A DNA stretch of 64,000 nt, taken from NCBI RefSeq assembly GCF_039528175.1, contig NZ_BAAALH010000001.1, forward strand, positions 1 through 64,000, in the 5' to 3' direction. Positions 16,373-23,750 of this stretch are shown piece by piece. Source of the stretch: Citricoccus alkalitolerans (lineage in GTDB: Bacteria; Actinomycetota; Actinomycetes; Actinomycetales; Micrococcaceae). The stretch's first letter is position 1, and each line of letters opens with the position of its first letter. Position numbers and translations under genes: made by a program. The notes under the pieces were generated by a model, which worked only from the letters and a program-made list of their open reading frames with translations, did no database searches and had not been told where the DNA came from.

Positions 16373-17154
16373 GACCGCACCGCCTCCAGCACGGTGGCCA
16401 CGTCGGCCGGCCCCTCGATCCTGAACTGGGCCCCTGTCTCGCCGGGGCCGACCTTGATGGACACGTCCCGGGCCGGATCCAGCCGGGCGAATCCCCTCTC
16501 GTCCGTCACGTCGTCCCCGGCGAACAACACGGCGTCCGCCCCGGTGACGGACCTCAGCAGGTCCAGCCCCTGGCCCTTGTCCGCCCGCACCACGGCGACC
16601 TCCAGCACGTCCTTGCCGTGCCCGACGAAGAACGGGGCCAGCTCAGACCGCCCAGGCTGCCCGGCCAGGCTGCTCAAGGCCTCCTCGGCCTCGGACACGG
16701 CCCGGCGCCTCGCCTCGCCCGACCGGGCCAGCCTCACCTGCAACACCCGGGCCGCCGGCTTGGACTCCACCCACGAGTCCGGATACCGGGCTGCCACGGT
16801 CTCCAGCACCTGCCCGACGGCGGCCAGTGCCCGCGCCTGTTCCGCGTCCAGTTCCAGCGGGGGCGCCTCCGGTCCGAGGCGCCGCTCGGCTCCGTGCGAC
16901 CCGATGAGCAGCGTCGGTTCAGGGGGCGAGGCGACGGCCAACAGCGAGTCCAGGGCGCGGCCGGAGACCAGCGCCGTGTGAACGCCCGGGAGCCCGGCCA
17001 GGGCGGTCATCGCGGTGGCGTTCGCCGGCAGGGGCCTGGCGTTCTCGGCCCGGTCCACGAGTTCGGCCATCACCCCGTCGAAGTCCAGCGCCACGAGGAT
17101 CGTCTCCCGTGCGGCGAACTCCTGCAGGGCGGTGGCCAGCCCCGGACCGGTCAT
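16360..17154 (-). CDS. otsB: Trehalose-6-phosphate phosphatase OtsB
   Basis: A 264-residue HAD-superfamily enzyme that dephosphorylates trehalose-6-phosphate. Motif I is LDFDGVMAELVD with nucleophile Asp24 and general acid Asp26. Motif II is the Ser of ALVSGRALDSL (~64). Lys193 lies in VVRADKGQGLD, and the motif IV acidic cluster is FAGDDVTDERGF (~211-222). GSHGAERR is the substrate-cap element. ATG overlaps the otsA stop by 4 nt, giving coupled translation of OtsA and OtsB. Confidence 0.95.
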   Translation of the reverse strand: MTGPGLATALQEFAARETILVALDFDGVMAELVDRAENARPLPANATAMTALAGLPGVHTALVSGRALDSLLAVASPPEPTLLIGSHGAERRLGPEAPPLELDAEQARALAAVGQVLETVAARYPDSWVESKPAARVLQVRLARSGEARRRAVSEAEEALSSLAGQPGRSELAPFFVGHGKDVLEVAVVRADKGQGLDLLRSVTGADAVLFAGDDVTDERGFARLDPARDVSIKVGPGETGAQFRIEGPADVATVLEAVRSWRP

Positions 17155-18766
17155 CGTCCGTCCCCCGGCGTGGAACCGTCAGTGGGACCGCTCTCGTCGA
17201 AGGGTTCGTCGACTTCGTGGTCGCGGCGCTCGCGGTCGTCGTCAGTGTCCATGAAGGCCGACTGCTGGCCGCCGTCCTCCGGCCCGGAGCGTTCTGCCGG
17301 GACCGCGCCGCCGAGGCGGTCGAGGAAGTCGCGGGACCACTTGTTCACGTCATGGGTGATGAGCTGCCGGTGCATCGACTTCATGCGCTTGGTGGCCTCA
17401 CCGGGGGACATCTCGGTGGCCTCCATGATGGCTTCCTTCAGCCCGTCGATGTCATGGGGGTTGACCAGCAGGGCCTTGCGCAATTGGTCCGCGGCGCCGG
17501 CGAACTCGGAGAGCACCAGCACCCCGCCCCAGCCGCCGCGGGCCGCCACATACTCCTTGGCCACGAGGTTCATCCCGTCCCGCAGGGCGGTCACCAGCAT
17601 GACGTCGGCGGCCAGATAGAGCGCCACCATCTCCTCGACCGGATAGGAGTGGTGCAGGTAGCGGATGGCGGTGTGGCCCATCGTGTCGAAGGTGCCGTTG
17701 ACTCGGCCGACGGACAGCTCGATCTCGTCCCGCAGCTCCTTGTAGGAGTCCACGCTTTCCCGGGACGGGCTGGCCACCTGTACCAGACAGGCGTCCTCCA
17801 CGCTCAGCCGGCCGTCCTCGAGCAGCTCGGAGAAGGCCTTGATGCGGTGCCGGATGCCCTTGGTGTAGTCCAGCCGGTCAACGCCCAGGAGGATGGTGCT
17901 CGGGTTGCCGAGCTCCTCGCGGATCTGCCGGGCGCGTGCCTGGATGTCCGGGTCCTGGGCCAGGTCCGTGATGGTGTCNNNNNNNNNNNNNNNNNNNNNN
18001 NNNNNNNNNNNNNNNNNNNNNNNNNNNNCGCATTGGATCGGAAGGGCGAGCCCAGGATGCGCCGTACCGCACCCTGGAAGTTGGAGACGTCCGAACGGCG
18101 CTGGAATCCGATCAGGTCCGCCCCGAGCAGGCCCTCGAGCACGGGTCGGCGCCAGGGCAGCTGCGCGTAGATCTCGACCGGCGGGAACGGGATGTGGTGG
18201 AAGTAGCCGATCCGCAGGTCCGGGCGGAGCCGCCGCAGGATGCGGGGCACGAGCTGCAGTTGGTAGTCCTGCACCCAGACCGTGGCCCCCTCGGCGGCCG
18301 TGGCGGCCGCTGCATGCGCGAAGCGAGCGTTGACCTGCTGATACGTGTCCCACCATTGCCGGTGGAACTCCGGACGGGCGATGACGTCGTGATACAGGGG
18401 CCAGAGGGTGGAGTTGGAGAACCCCTCGTAGTACTCGACCAGTTCCCGCTTGGTCAGGGCCACCGGGATCAGGTTCATGCCTTCATGGGAGAAGGGCTCC
18501 AGCGGCTCGTCGAGCTCCTCCTCCGGGGAACCACCCCAGCCGACCCACGCGCCCTCCTGCCGGGTCATGATGGGCGCCAGCGCGGTGACCAGGCCGCCGG
18601 GGGACCGGCGCCACGAGGTGGTGCCGTCCTCCTCGACCACGCGGTCCACGGCCAGACGGTTGGCCACGACCACCAGGTCGGAGTCGCCGGGCGCCGGCGG
18701 GTCCCCGGCCAGCTTCTCGACGAACGGCACGGTGCCGGTGGGGATGTCTACGGCGGTGTTGTTCAC
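17151..18766 (-). CDS. otsA: Trehalose-6-phosphate synthase OtsA (interrupted by assembly gap)
   Basis: GT20 glycosyltransferase joining UDP- or GDP-glucose and glucose-6-phosphate. The N-terminal part shows LVVVANRLAVDRV, SPGGLVTAL, WVQDYQLQLVP and YFHHIPFPPVEIYAQLPWR. The C-terminal part shows LLGVDRLDYTKGI (donor-binding Arg/Lys), TALRDGMNLVAKEYVA and LSEFAGAADQL. GTG start with AAGGAGG 6 nt upstream. A 50-N gap (17979-18028) falls where ~25-30 residues around the PISID region are expected. The flanking parts lie in different frames and the span is not a multiple of three, so the frame break is a gap-length artefact. First gene of the four-gene minus-strand operon. Confidence 0.92.
17979..18028. 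other. Assembly gap (50 N) inside otsA
   Basis: The reading frame changes across the gap, so its real length differs from 50 by an amount that restores the frame. The flanks show no self-complementarity, unlike two of the other gaps. Confidence 0.95.
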
Positions 18767-18959
18767 TGCGGACCTCCTTGTCCTCTTCCGTTCCCGAGCC
18801 TATCGCCAGAGACCGCCCAGAAGGGTTGCCACTGTGTGAACAGGTTTCTCAGGTTGGCCCGGTAGTCTGGCCCACGGCCCGCCGAAGAATGGTATGAGGG
18901 GATACTGGCCGGCCACATGACACCGCAGCGACCCGAGAGTCAGGACGACAGGCAGGACC

Positions 18960-19838
18960 ATGGCGACTAGTAAGAATCAGACCAAGGCCGAACGGCAGCA
19001 GACCGCCCGTGAGAAGGCCCGCCAGATGCAGGAGGAGCAGCGCCGTCAGGAGAAGAGGCGCTCCCTCATGGTGCGCTGGGGTGTGGTCATCGGCGTCGTG
19101 GTGGTCATCGCGGTGGTGATCGGTGTCATCTTCATGAACTCGTCCCGCTCCATTCCCGACGCCGGCCCCTCGCCGAGCGCGGGCAACGACCAGGGCGGTA
19201 TCACCCTCACCTCCACCACCGAACTGGCCCCGGGCGACGAAGGCCTCGAAGAGGTCGACGCCACGACCGTCGAGATCCCGGAGTCCACCGGCGAGCAGCC
19301 CGAGACCGTCCCCGGTGCTGAGGCACGCCCGGCCGGTGAGCCAGCCCAGATCATCGTCTACGCCGACGCCAACTGCGTGCACTGCGCCAGCTTCGAGACG
19401 GAGAACGCCGAGCAGCTGGACCAGTGGCTGGACGCAGGCGAGGTCACCGTGGAGTACCGCATGCTGGACTTCCTGGACAACCCCGCGACCGCCAACTACT
19501 CCTCCCGCGCCGCCAACGCGGCTGCCTGCGTGGCGGAGAACTCCCCGGAGAACTACAACTCCTTCCTCAGCGGGGTCTTCGGCGCCTACACCGGCCACGG
19601 CGGCCAGGGCCTGAGCGACGACGAGCTCAAGGACATGGCCTCCGGCCTGGGAGCGGACATCGACTCCTGCGTGGACGGCAACACCTACCGTCCCTACGTG
19701 AAGTACTCCGGCGCCCAGGCCCGTGCCGCGGGTGTGGCGGGCACCCCGTCCGTGTGGGTCCAGGGCGAGAATTGGGCCACCGCGGAGCAGGGCCAGGCCT
19801 TCACCGACTGGGCCCAGGGCATCATGGACGCCTCCTGA
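18960..19838 (+). CDS. Membrane-anchored DsbA-like thioredoxin-fold protein
   Basis: A 292-residue protein. A highly charged cytoplasmic N-terminus (1-38, Lys/Glu/Gln-rich coiled coil), one transmembrane helix (~39-58), a Ser/Pro/Glu linker, then a thioredoxin-like domain (~125-290) with the active site Cys139-Val-His-Cys142 (YADANCVHCASF) and a cis-Pro loop in VAGTPSVWVQG. It should act outside the membrane as a thiol oxidase or reductase in protein folding. It is a clear paralogue of the lipoprotein at 22709-23431. Upstream 193 nt carry a possible -10 TAGTCT (18863-18868). Confidence 0.9.
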   Translation: MATSKNQTKAERQQTAREKARQMQEEQRRQEKRRSLMVRWGVVIGVVVVIAVVIGVIFMNSSRSIPDAGPSPSAGNDQGGITLTSTTELAPGDEGLEEVDATTVEIPESTGEQPETVPGAEARPAGEPAQIIVYADANCVHCASFETENAEQLDQWLDAGEVTVEYRMLDFLDNPATANYSSRAANAAACVAENSPENYNSFLSGVFGAYTGHGGQGLSDDELKDMASGLGADIDSCVDGNTYRPYVKYSGAQARAAGVAGTPSVWVQGENWATAEQGQAFTDWAQGIMDAS

Positions 19839-19858
19839 TCGCCTGATCCGCTACTCTT

Positions 19859-19918
19859 GAAGGGCCGGTTTCCGTCCACGTCAGCAGGCTCGCTGACACG
19901 GCTCGGTGCCGGCCCTTC
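19859..19918 (+). terminator. Inverted repeat between DsbA-like gene and tRNA-Thr
   Basis: GAAGGGCCGG (19859-19868) pairs perfectly with CCGGCCCTTC (19909-19918), with an inner GTCAGC/GCTGAC hairpin (19880-19897). There is no T-run, and the outer arm ends 2 nt before the tRNA. It may be a terminator for the upstream gene or, if a -10-like TACTCT at 19852 is the tRNA promoter, a precursor leader structure. Confidence 0.5.
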
Positions 19919-19920
19919 CC

Positions 19921-19997
19921 GCCTCCTTAGCTCAGTTGGCCAGAGCACCTGTCTTGTAAACAGGGGGTCACCGGTTCGAATCCGGTAGGGGGCTCCA
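19921..19997 (+). tRNA. tRNA-Thr (anticodon TGT)
   Basis: 77 nt with encoded CCA. Acceptor GCCTCCT pairs AGGGGGC, the D-arm contains AGCTCAGTTGGC, the anticodon loop CTTGTAA has TGT at 19955-19957, and the T-arm carries GGTTCGAATCC. Confidence 0.97.
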
Positions 19998-20095
19998 CTG
20001 CCGGCCGGGCGCCGGGCGCATACTAGTACCTGGGGACGCGGAAGCTGCCGAGGCAGTGACCTAGACGTCTCCGACGACTTCCCCGGAGGACCACC

Positions 20096-21955
20096 GTGCC
20101 CATCTTCATCGCGCCCGCCACCGTTCCGGGCCTGAGCGGGCCGCGTCCGGCCCGTTCGAGCGGGCTGTCTCGCCGGCTCCTGACCGTGCTTTTGGCCGCC
20201 GTCCTGGTGCTGGCCGCCGGCCCGTTGGCGGGCCCGGCCGCGCCGGCTCGGGCGGCCACCCCCTCCACTTTCCCGGATGTCCCGGCAACCCACACCTTCC
20301 ACGCGGCTGTCACGTGGATGATCCAGCAGGAGATCACCAAGGGCGGGTCGGACGGGACCTTCGGGGTGAACGAGGACATCAGCCGCGCTGAGGCTTCCGC
20401 GTTCCTGTTCCGTCTCGTCGATCCGGATGTCACGCCGCCAGCAGTGAGCCCGTTCAAGGACGTTCCCGCCAAGCAGGGGTGGTACGCCTATACGCCGATC
20501 GCCTGGATGGCCACCGAGGGCATCATCAACGGCTACGCGGACGAGACATTCCGGCCGTACCGGTCCATCACCCGCGGCGAGATGGCCAAGATCCTCTACG
20601 GGGTGGCGGACGCCGGCGCCGCGGAGCCGTCCGGTGCGCCGTTCAAGGACGTCCCCGAAGATTCGTCCTACGCCCAGTACATCGCCTGGATGAAGACCGA
20701 GGGCATCAGCCGAGGCTATGCCGACGGCAACTTCCGGCCCGGGCGGCCGATCTCACGCGGGGAGGCCGCCCAGCTCATCTGGAAGGTCGCCGGGGAGATG
20801 GGCCATGACACCACCGTGTTCCCCGTGTCCTTCGCGGTGAGTGGCTCCGGCTGGGGCCACGGGGTGGGCATGAGCCAGTACGGGGCCCGGGCGATGGCTG
20901 AGGCGGGGAATACCTCTGGTCAGATCCTGAACCACTACTACCGCCCCGCCGTGGTGCAGAACGGCCCCAACCGGGTCAACGAGAACATCCGCGTACACCT
21001 CGTCACCACGCCGAGGATCGTCGTGGACGGCACGCGAGAGGTCCGAGTCCGGGCCTCCGGCTCGTCGCAGGCGCCCGCCACCGCCGGTGCCGTGACGTTC
21101 ACGGCGGACGGTGACCAGGTGGTCGCCACGCTTCCGAACGGGACACAGCAGAGGAGCGGTTCCATGGCCCTCGAGTGGACCGGAACGCGGTTCTGGAAGG
21201 GCACCGCCTCCACCGTCACAGTTCCCGACGCCAACGGCGCCAGCACGGATCTCGTCCTGCGCCACGGCCGCGTCCAGGTCACCGCGAACGGCGATGGAGG
21301 CCTCAACGTGGTCAACGAGCTGCGCATGAACGACGAGTACCTCTACGGGGTGGACGAGATGCCCTCGTTGTGGCCGCCCGCCGCGCTGGAGGCACAGACG
21401 GTGGCCGGTCGTTCCTACGCGCTGCGGAACATGGGCTCCCTGAAGCCCGATTGTGACTGCCATGTCTACGACGACGTCCGATCGCAGAAGTTCACGGGCT
21501 GGGCCAAAGAGAACGAGGGGCCTGGCAGTGTGTATGGCGCGCGCTGGAAGGCCGCCGTGGACGCGACCTCACAGAGGGTCCTCTACTACAACGGCTCCGT
21601 GGCCGAGGCCACCTACTACTCCTCCAGTGGCGGCCAGACCCGTGGCGCCGAAGAACAGTGGGGCAAGACGGTGCCCTATCTGACCAGCCGCCCCGATCCC
21701 TACAGCCTCCAGGCTGCGGCCAACAACCCCAACCGGAGCTGGACCTCGAGCCCCACCCAGGCGCAGATGGCCCGGGCCTTCGGCCTGCCCAACGTGGTCA
21801 CGGTGGCGGAGACAGCGGAGAACCAGAACTCCGGCTACACGGACTGGATCACGGCCACGGCCTCGGACGGCACCACCTCCCGGATCACCGGCAACCAGTT
21901 CCGCTCCCGGCTGGGCCTGAAGAGCGCCTTCATCATCGCCGTGACGCCGCGTTAG
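20096..21955 (+). CDS. Secreted SLH-SpoIID domain protein
   Basis: A 619-residue protein, GTG start with GGAGGA at 20085-20090. Signal peptide ~1-54 (LLTVLLAAVLVLAAGPLAGPAAPARA). Three SLH repeats (~59-110, 118-170, 182-234; e.g. INGYADETFRPYRSITRGEMAKILY). SpoIID/LytB domain ~245-615, starting with GSGWGHGVGMSQYGARAMAE and including MPSLWPPAALEAQTVAGRSYAL and SSSGGQTRGAEEQWG. SpoIID proteins are peptidoglycan lytic transglycosylases or amidase enhancers. In a non-sporulating actinobacterium this is likely a wall-remodelling enzyme attached through SLH repeats, matching the peptidase at 7768. Confidence 0.9.
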   Translation: MPIFIAPATVPGLSGPRPARSSGLSRRLLTVLLAAVLVLAAGPLAGPAAPARAATPSTFPDVPATHTFHAAVTWMIQQEITKGGSDGTFGVNEDISRAEASAFLFRLVDPDVTPPAVSPFKDVPAKQGWYAYTPIAWMATEGIINGYADETFRPYRSITRGEMAKILYGVADAGAAEPSGAPFKDVPEDSSYAQYIAWMKTEGISRGYADGNFRPGRPISRGEAAQLIWKVAGEMGHDTTVFPVSFAVSGSGWGHGVGMSQYGARAMAEAGNTSGQILNHYYRPAVVQNGPNRVNENIRVHLVTTPRIVVDGTREVRVRASGSSQAPATAGAVTFTADGDQVVATLPNGTQQRSGSMALEWTGTRFWKGTASTVTVPDANGASTDLVLRHGRVQVTANGDGGLNVVNELRMNDEYLYGVDEMPSLWPPAALEAQTVAGRSYALRNMGSLKPDCDCHVYDDVRSQKFTGWAKENEGPGSVYGARWKAAVDATSQRVLYYNGSVAEATYYSSSGGQTRGAEEQWGKTVPYLTSRPDPYSLQAAANNPNRSWTSSPTQAQMARAFGLPNVVTVAETAENQNSGYTDWITATASDGTTSRITGNQFRSRLGLKSAFIIAVTPR

Positions 21956-22005
21956 GACGGGCTCCGGCGCGAGCTGCGGCCATCCGGGCTGGCTAGCCTA
22001 GGGGC

Positions 22006-22743
22006 ATGATCTCGTTCCTGGACCCTCTGGCTCCGTATATCCCGTTGTTCGGGGCGGACCACCTGATGGCTCTGGGGACAGTACTGGCGGCCTTGGCCCT
22101 GCTGCTGGCGTTCCGTCGACAGGTGAGGAACGTCGCCCCGGTGCTGCGCTGGGGCTTCCTGTTGCTGGCCCTCGTGCAACAGGTGGCCCTGTACAGCTAC
22201 CAGGCGTTCGTGGCCGGTTGGGATTGGGGCGACGCCCTACCACTGCACATCTCCCGAGTGACCACGCTGATCCTGATGGCATACCTCATCACGGGGCGGC
22301 GCACGGTGTTGGAGGTGGGCTTCTACTTCGGTCTCTACGCGTACGCGACGTTCGTCTACCCGCAGCGGATCCAGCCGATGGACCACCTCATGGGGTGGAG
22401 CTTCCTGGTCAGCCATGCCGTGACCATCCTGGTGCCGGTCTTCGCCGGGATCGTCGACGACTGGCGGCCCACCGTCCGCGGGCTCTGGCGTTCCTACGCC
22501 TGGTTCCTCGCCTATTTCGGGGTGGCCCTGGCGGTCAACGCGCTGACGGACGGCAACTACTTCTACCTGAAGTTCCGGCCGTTCCTGCAGGCCCTGCCGG
22601 GGCCGCTCTACTGGCTGGCCGCCTGTGCGGCCACGCTGGCCCTGATGTGGATCGGCTACGCGGTGGCCCGGCGCATTCCCGTGCAGCGCGGAGTGCAGGG
22701 CGCCGACGTCACTGCCCGGGGCGGTCTGTCAGCCACGTCTTGA
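22006..22743 (+). CDS. YwaF/TIGR02206-type integral membrane protein
   Basis: A 245-residue protein with about seven transmembrane helices. Family signs include LFGADHLMALGTVLAALALLLAFR at the N-terminus, LPLHISRVTTLILMAYLITGRR, DHLMGWSFLVSHAVTILVPVFAG and LTDGNYFYLKFRP, the typical NYxYL-P element. Function unknown. The TAGCCT-N6-ATG just upstream suggests a leaderless transcript. The last 35 nt overlap the 3' end of the convergent thiol-lipoprotein gene. Confidence 0.85.
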   Translation: MISFLDPLAPYIPLFGADHLMALGTVLAALALLLAFRRQVRNVAPVLRWGFLLLALVQQVALYSYQAFVAGWDWGDALPLHISRVTTLILMAYLITGRRTVLEVGFYFGLYAYATFVYPQRIQPMDHLMGWSFLVSHAVTILVPVFAGIVDDWRPTVRGLWRSYAWFLAYFGVALAVNALTDGNYFYLKFRPFLQALPGPLYWLAACAATLALMWIGYAVARRIPVQRGVQGADVTARGGLSATS

Positions 22744-23431
22744 GGTCGCCGTGCTGCTCGGGGTTGTACGGCGTCGAATCGGCGGTCGAGTAGACCGAGG
22801 GGACGCCGCGGAGCCCCAAGTCGGAAAAGTCTGACATGGCGGCCGTGATCTGCGGGGCCCCACCATCCTCGGTGACGCACTGCTCGACCGACGCGGCGCG
22901 TCCGCCGATCTCATCGGCCTGGGCCACCAGGGTGGCATCGTCCGGCTGGGTTGTCGCCTGCTCGAAGAGCCAGGACTGGAAGGCGTGCAGCTTGTTGGCG
23001 GCCGCCTCGTCGTGGCCCGGGCCCGATCCCAGGGAGTCCTCCAGGCAGTAGTAGGCGTTGGCAGCCCGCGTGGACCAGGACTCCGGGTCACCTTGGCCCA
23101 GGAAGTCCACGATGCGGTAGTCGGCCTCCAGCTTGCCGCCGGACACCAGGCCGTGGATCAAGCCCCCGTTCTGCTCGTGGAACGCCGCGCAATGCGGGCA
23201 GGCGAAGTCCTCGAAGATCTGCACCCCGGGGGCCTCGGTCCCGGCAGTCTGCTCCGGTGCGGAGGACGAGGAGCCGCCGTGTTCGGCATTGCGAATGGCC
23301 TCGGCGCAACCCGTCAGGGCCACCACAGTTGCTGCCGCCAAGGCCAGGCTGACACCGAGCCGTACCGGCCGGTGGGTGGAGGTGGGGGAGGACGCAGCGG
23401 GGTCAGTGTTCTCGGCCGGTTTGGTACGCAT
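22709..23431 (-). CDS. DsbA-like thioredoxin-fold lipoprotein
   Basis: About 240 residues from the ATG at 23431, which has AGGATGG at proper distance; the frame extends to 23485. A transmembrane/signal segment (~23-40) ends in the lipobox ALTGC (Cys42), so the protein is probably a lipoprotein. The thioredoxin domain has Cys78-Pro-His-Cys81 (FEDFACPHCAAFHEQ), YRIVDFLGQ, STRAANAYYC and GLRGVPSVY (cis-Pro). CPHC is the classical strongly oxidising DsbA active site, whereas its paralogue at 18960 has CVHC. It likely introduces disulfides in exported proteins. Confidence 0.9.
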   Translation of the reverse strand: MRTKPAENTDPAASSPTSTHRPVRLGVSLALAAATVVALTGCAEAIRNAEHGGSSSSAPEQTAGTEAPGVQIFEDFACPHCAAFHEQNGGLIHGLVSGGKLEADYRIVDFLGQGDPESWSTRAANAYYCLEDSLGSGPGHDEAAANKLHAFQSWLFEQATTQPDDATLVAQADEIGGRAASVEQCVTEDGGAPQITAAMSDFSDLGLRGVPSVYSTADSTPYNPEQHGDLKTWLTDRPGQ

Positions 23432-23547
23432 GACGTCCATCCTAGGGGCGGTCCCGGTCGGCGGCGGCGCCGTTTTCTGGTTCACCGCCTGTTCTGGTAG
23501 GCTTTCATAGCTGTTGGCCCCTCGTCAGAGCGCAGGCCCGGCATGAT

Positions 23548-23624
23548 GGATCTTTAGCTCAGTTGGTTAGAGCGTTCGCTTCACACGCGAGAGGTCGCTG
23601 GTTCGAGTCCAGTAAGATCCACCA
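23548..23624 (+). tRNA. tRNA-Val (anticodon CAC)
   Basis: 77 nt including CCA. Acceptor GGATCTT pairs AAGATCC. The anticodon stem TTCGC/GCGAG encloses TTCACAC (CAC at 23582-23584). T-arm GGTTCGAGTCC. A -10-like TAGGCT at 23498-23503 lies ~45 nt upstream. Confidence 0.97.
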
Positions 23625-23628
23625 CATC

Positions 23629-23655
23629 CTGAAGGGCCCGGACCGGGCCCTTCAG
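23629..23655 (+). terminator. Terminator of tRNA-Val
   Basis: A perfect 13-bp inverted repeat (CTGAAGGGCCCGG / CCGGGCCCTTCAG) with a single A between, followed by TCGTTAAC. It begins 5 nt after the tRNA CCA. Confidence 0.8.
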
Positions 23656-23750
23656 TCGTTAACAGGGCGGTCTCTCACAGGGCAGTACAGTGTTGTCCGG
23701 TGCCCGCCGGATCAGGATGTAGTGGCGGCTCGGCAGGGAAGGGAGCGGCA

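Noticed and set aside
17804..18766. Continuation of otsA through the gap in the upstream frame
   Set aside because: After the N-run this frame gives non-homologous sequence; the genuine C-terminal half is in another frame.
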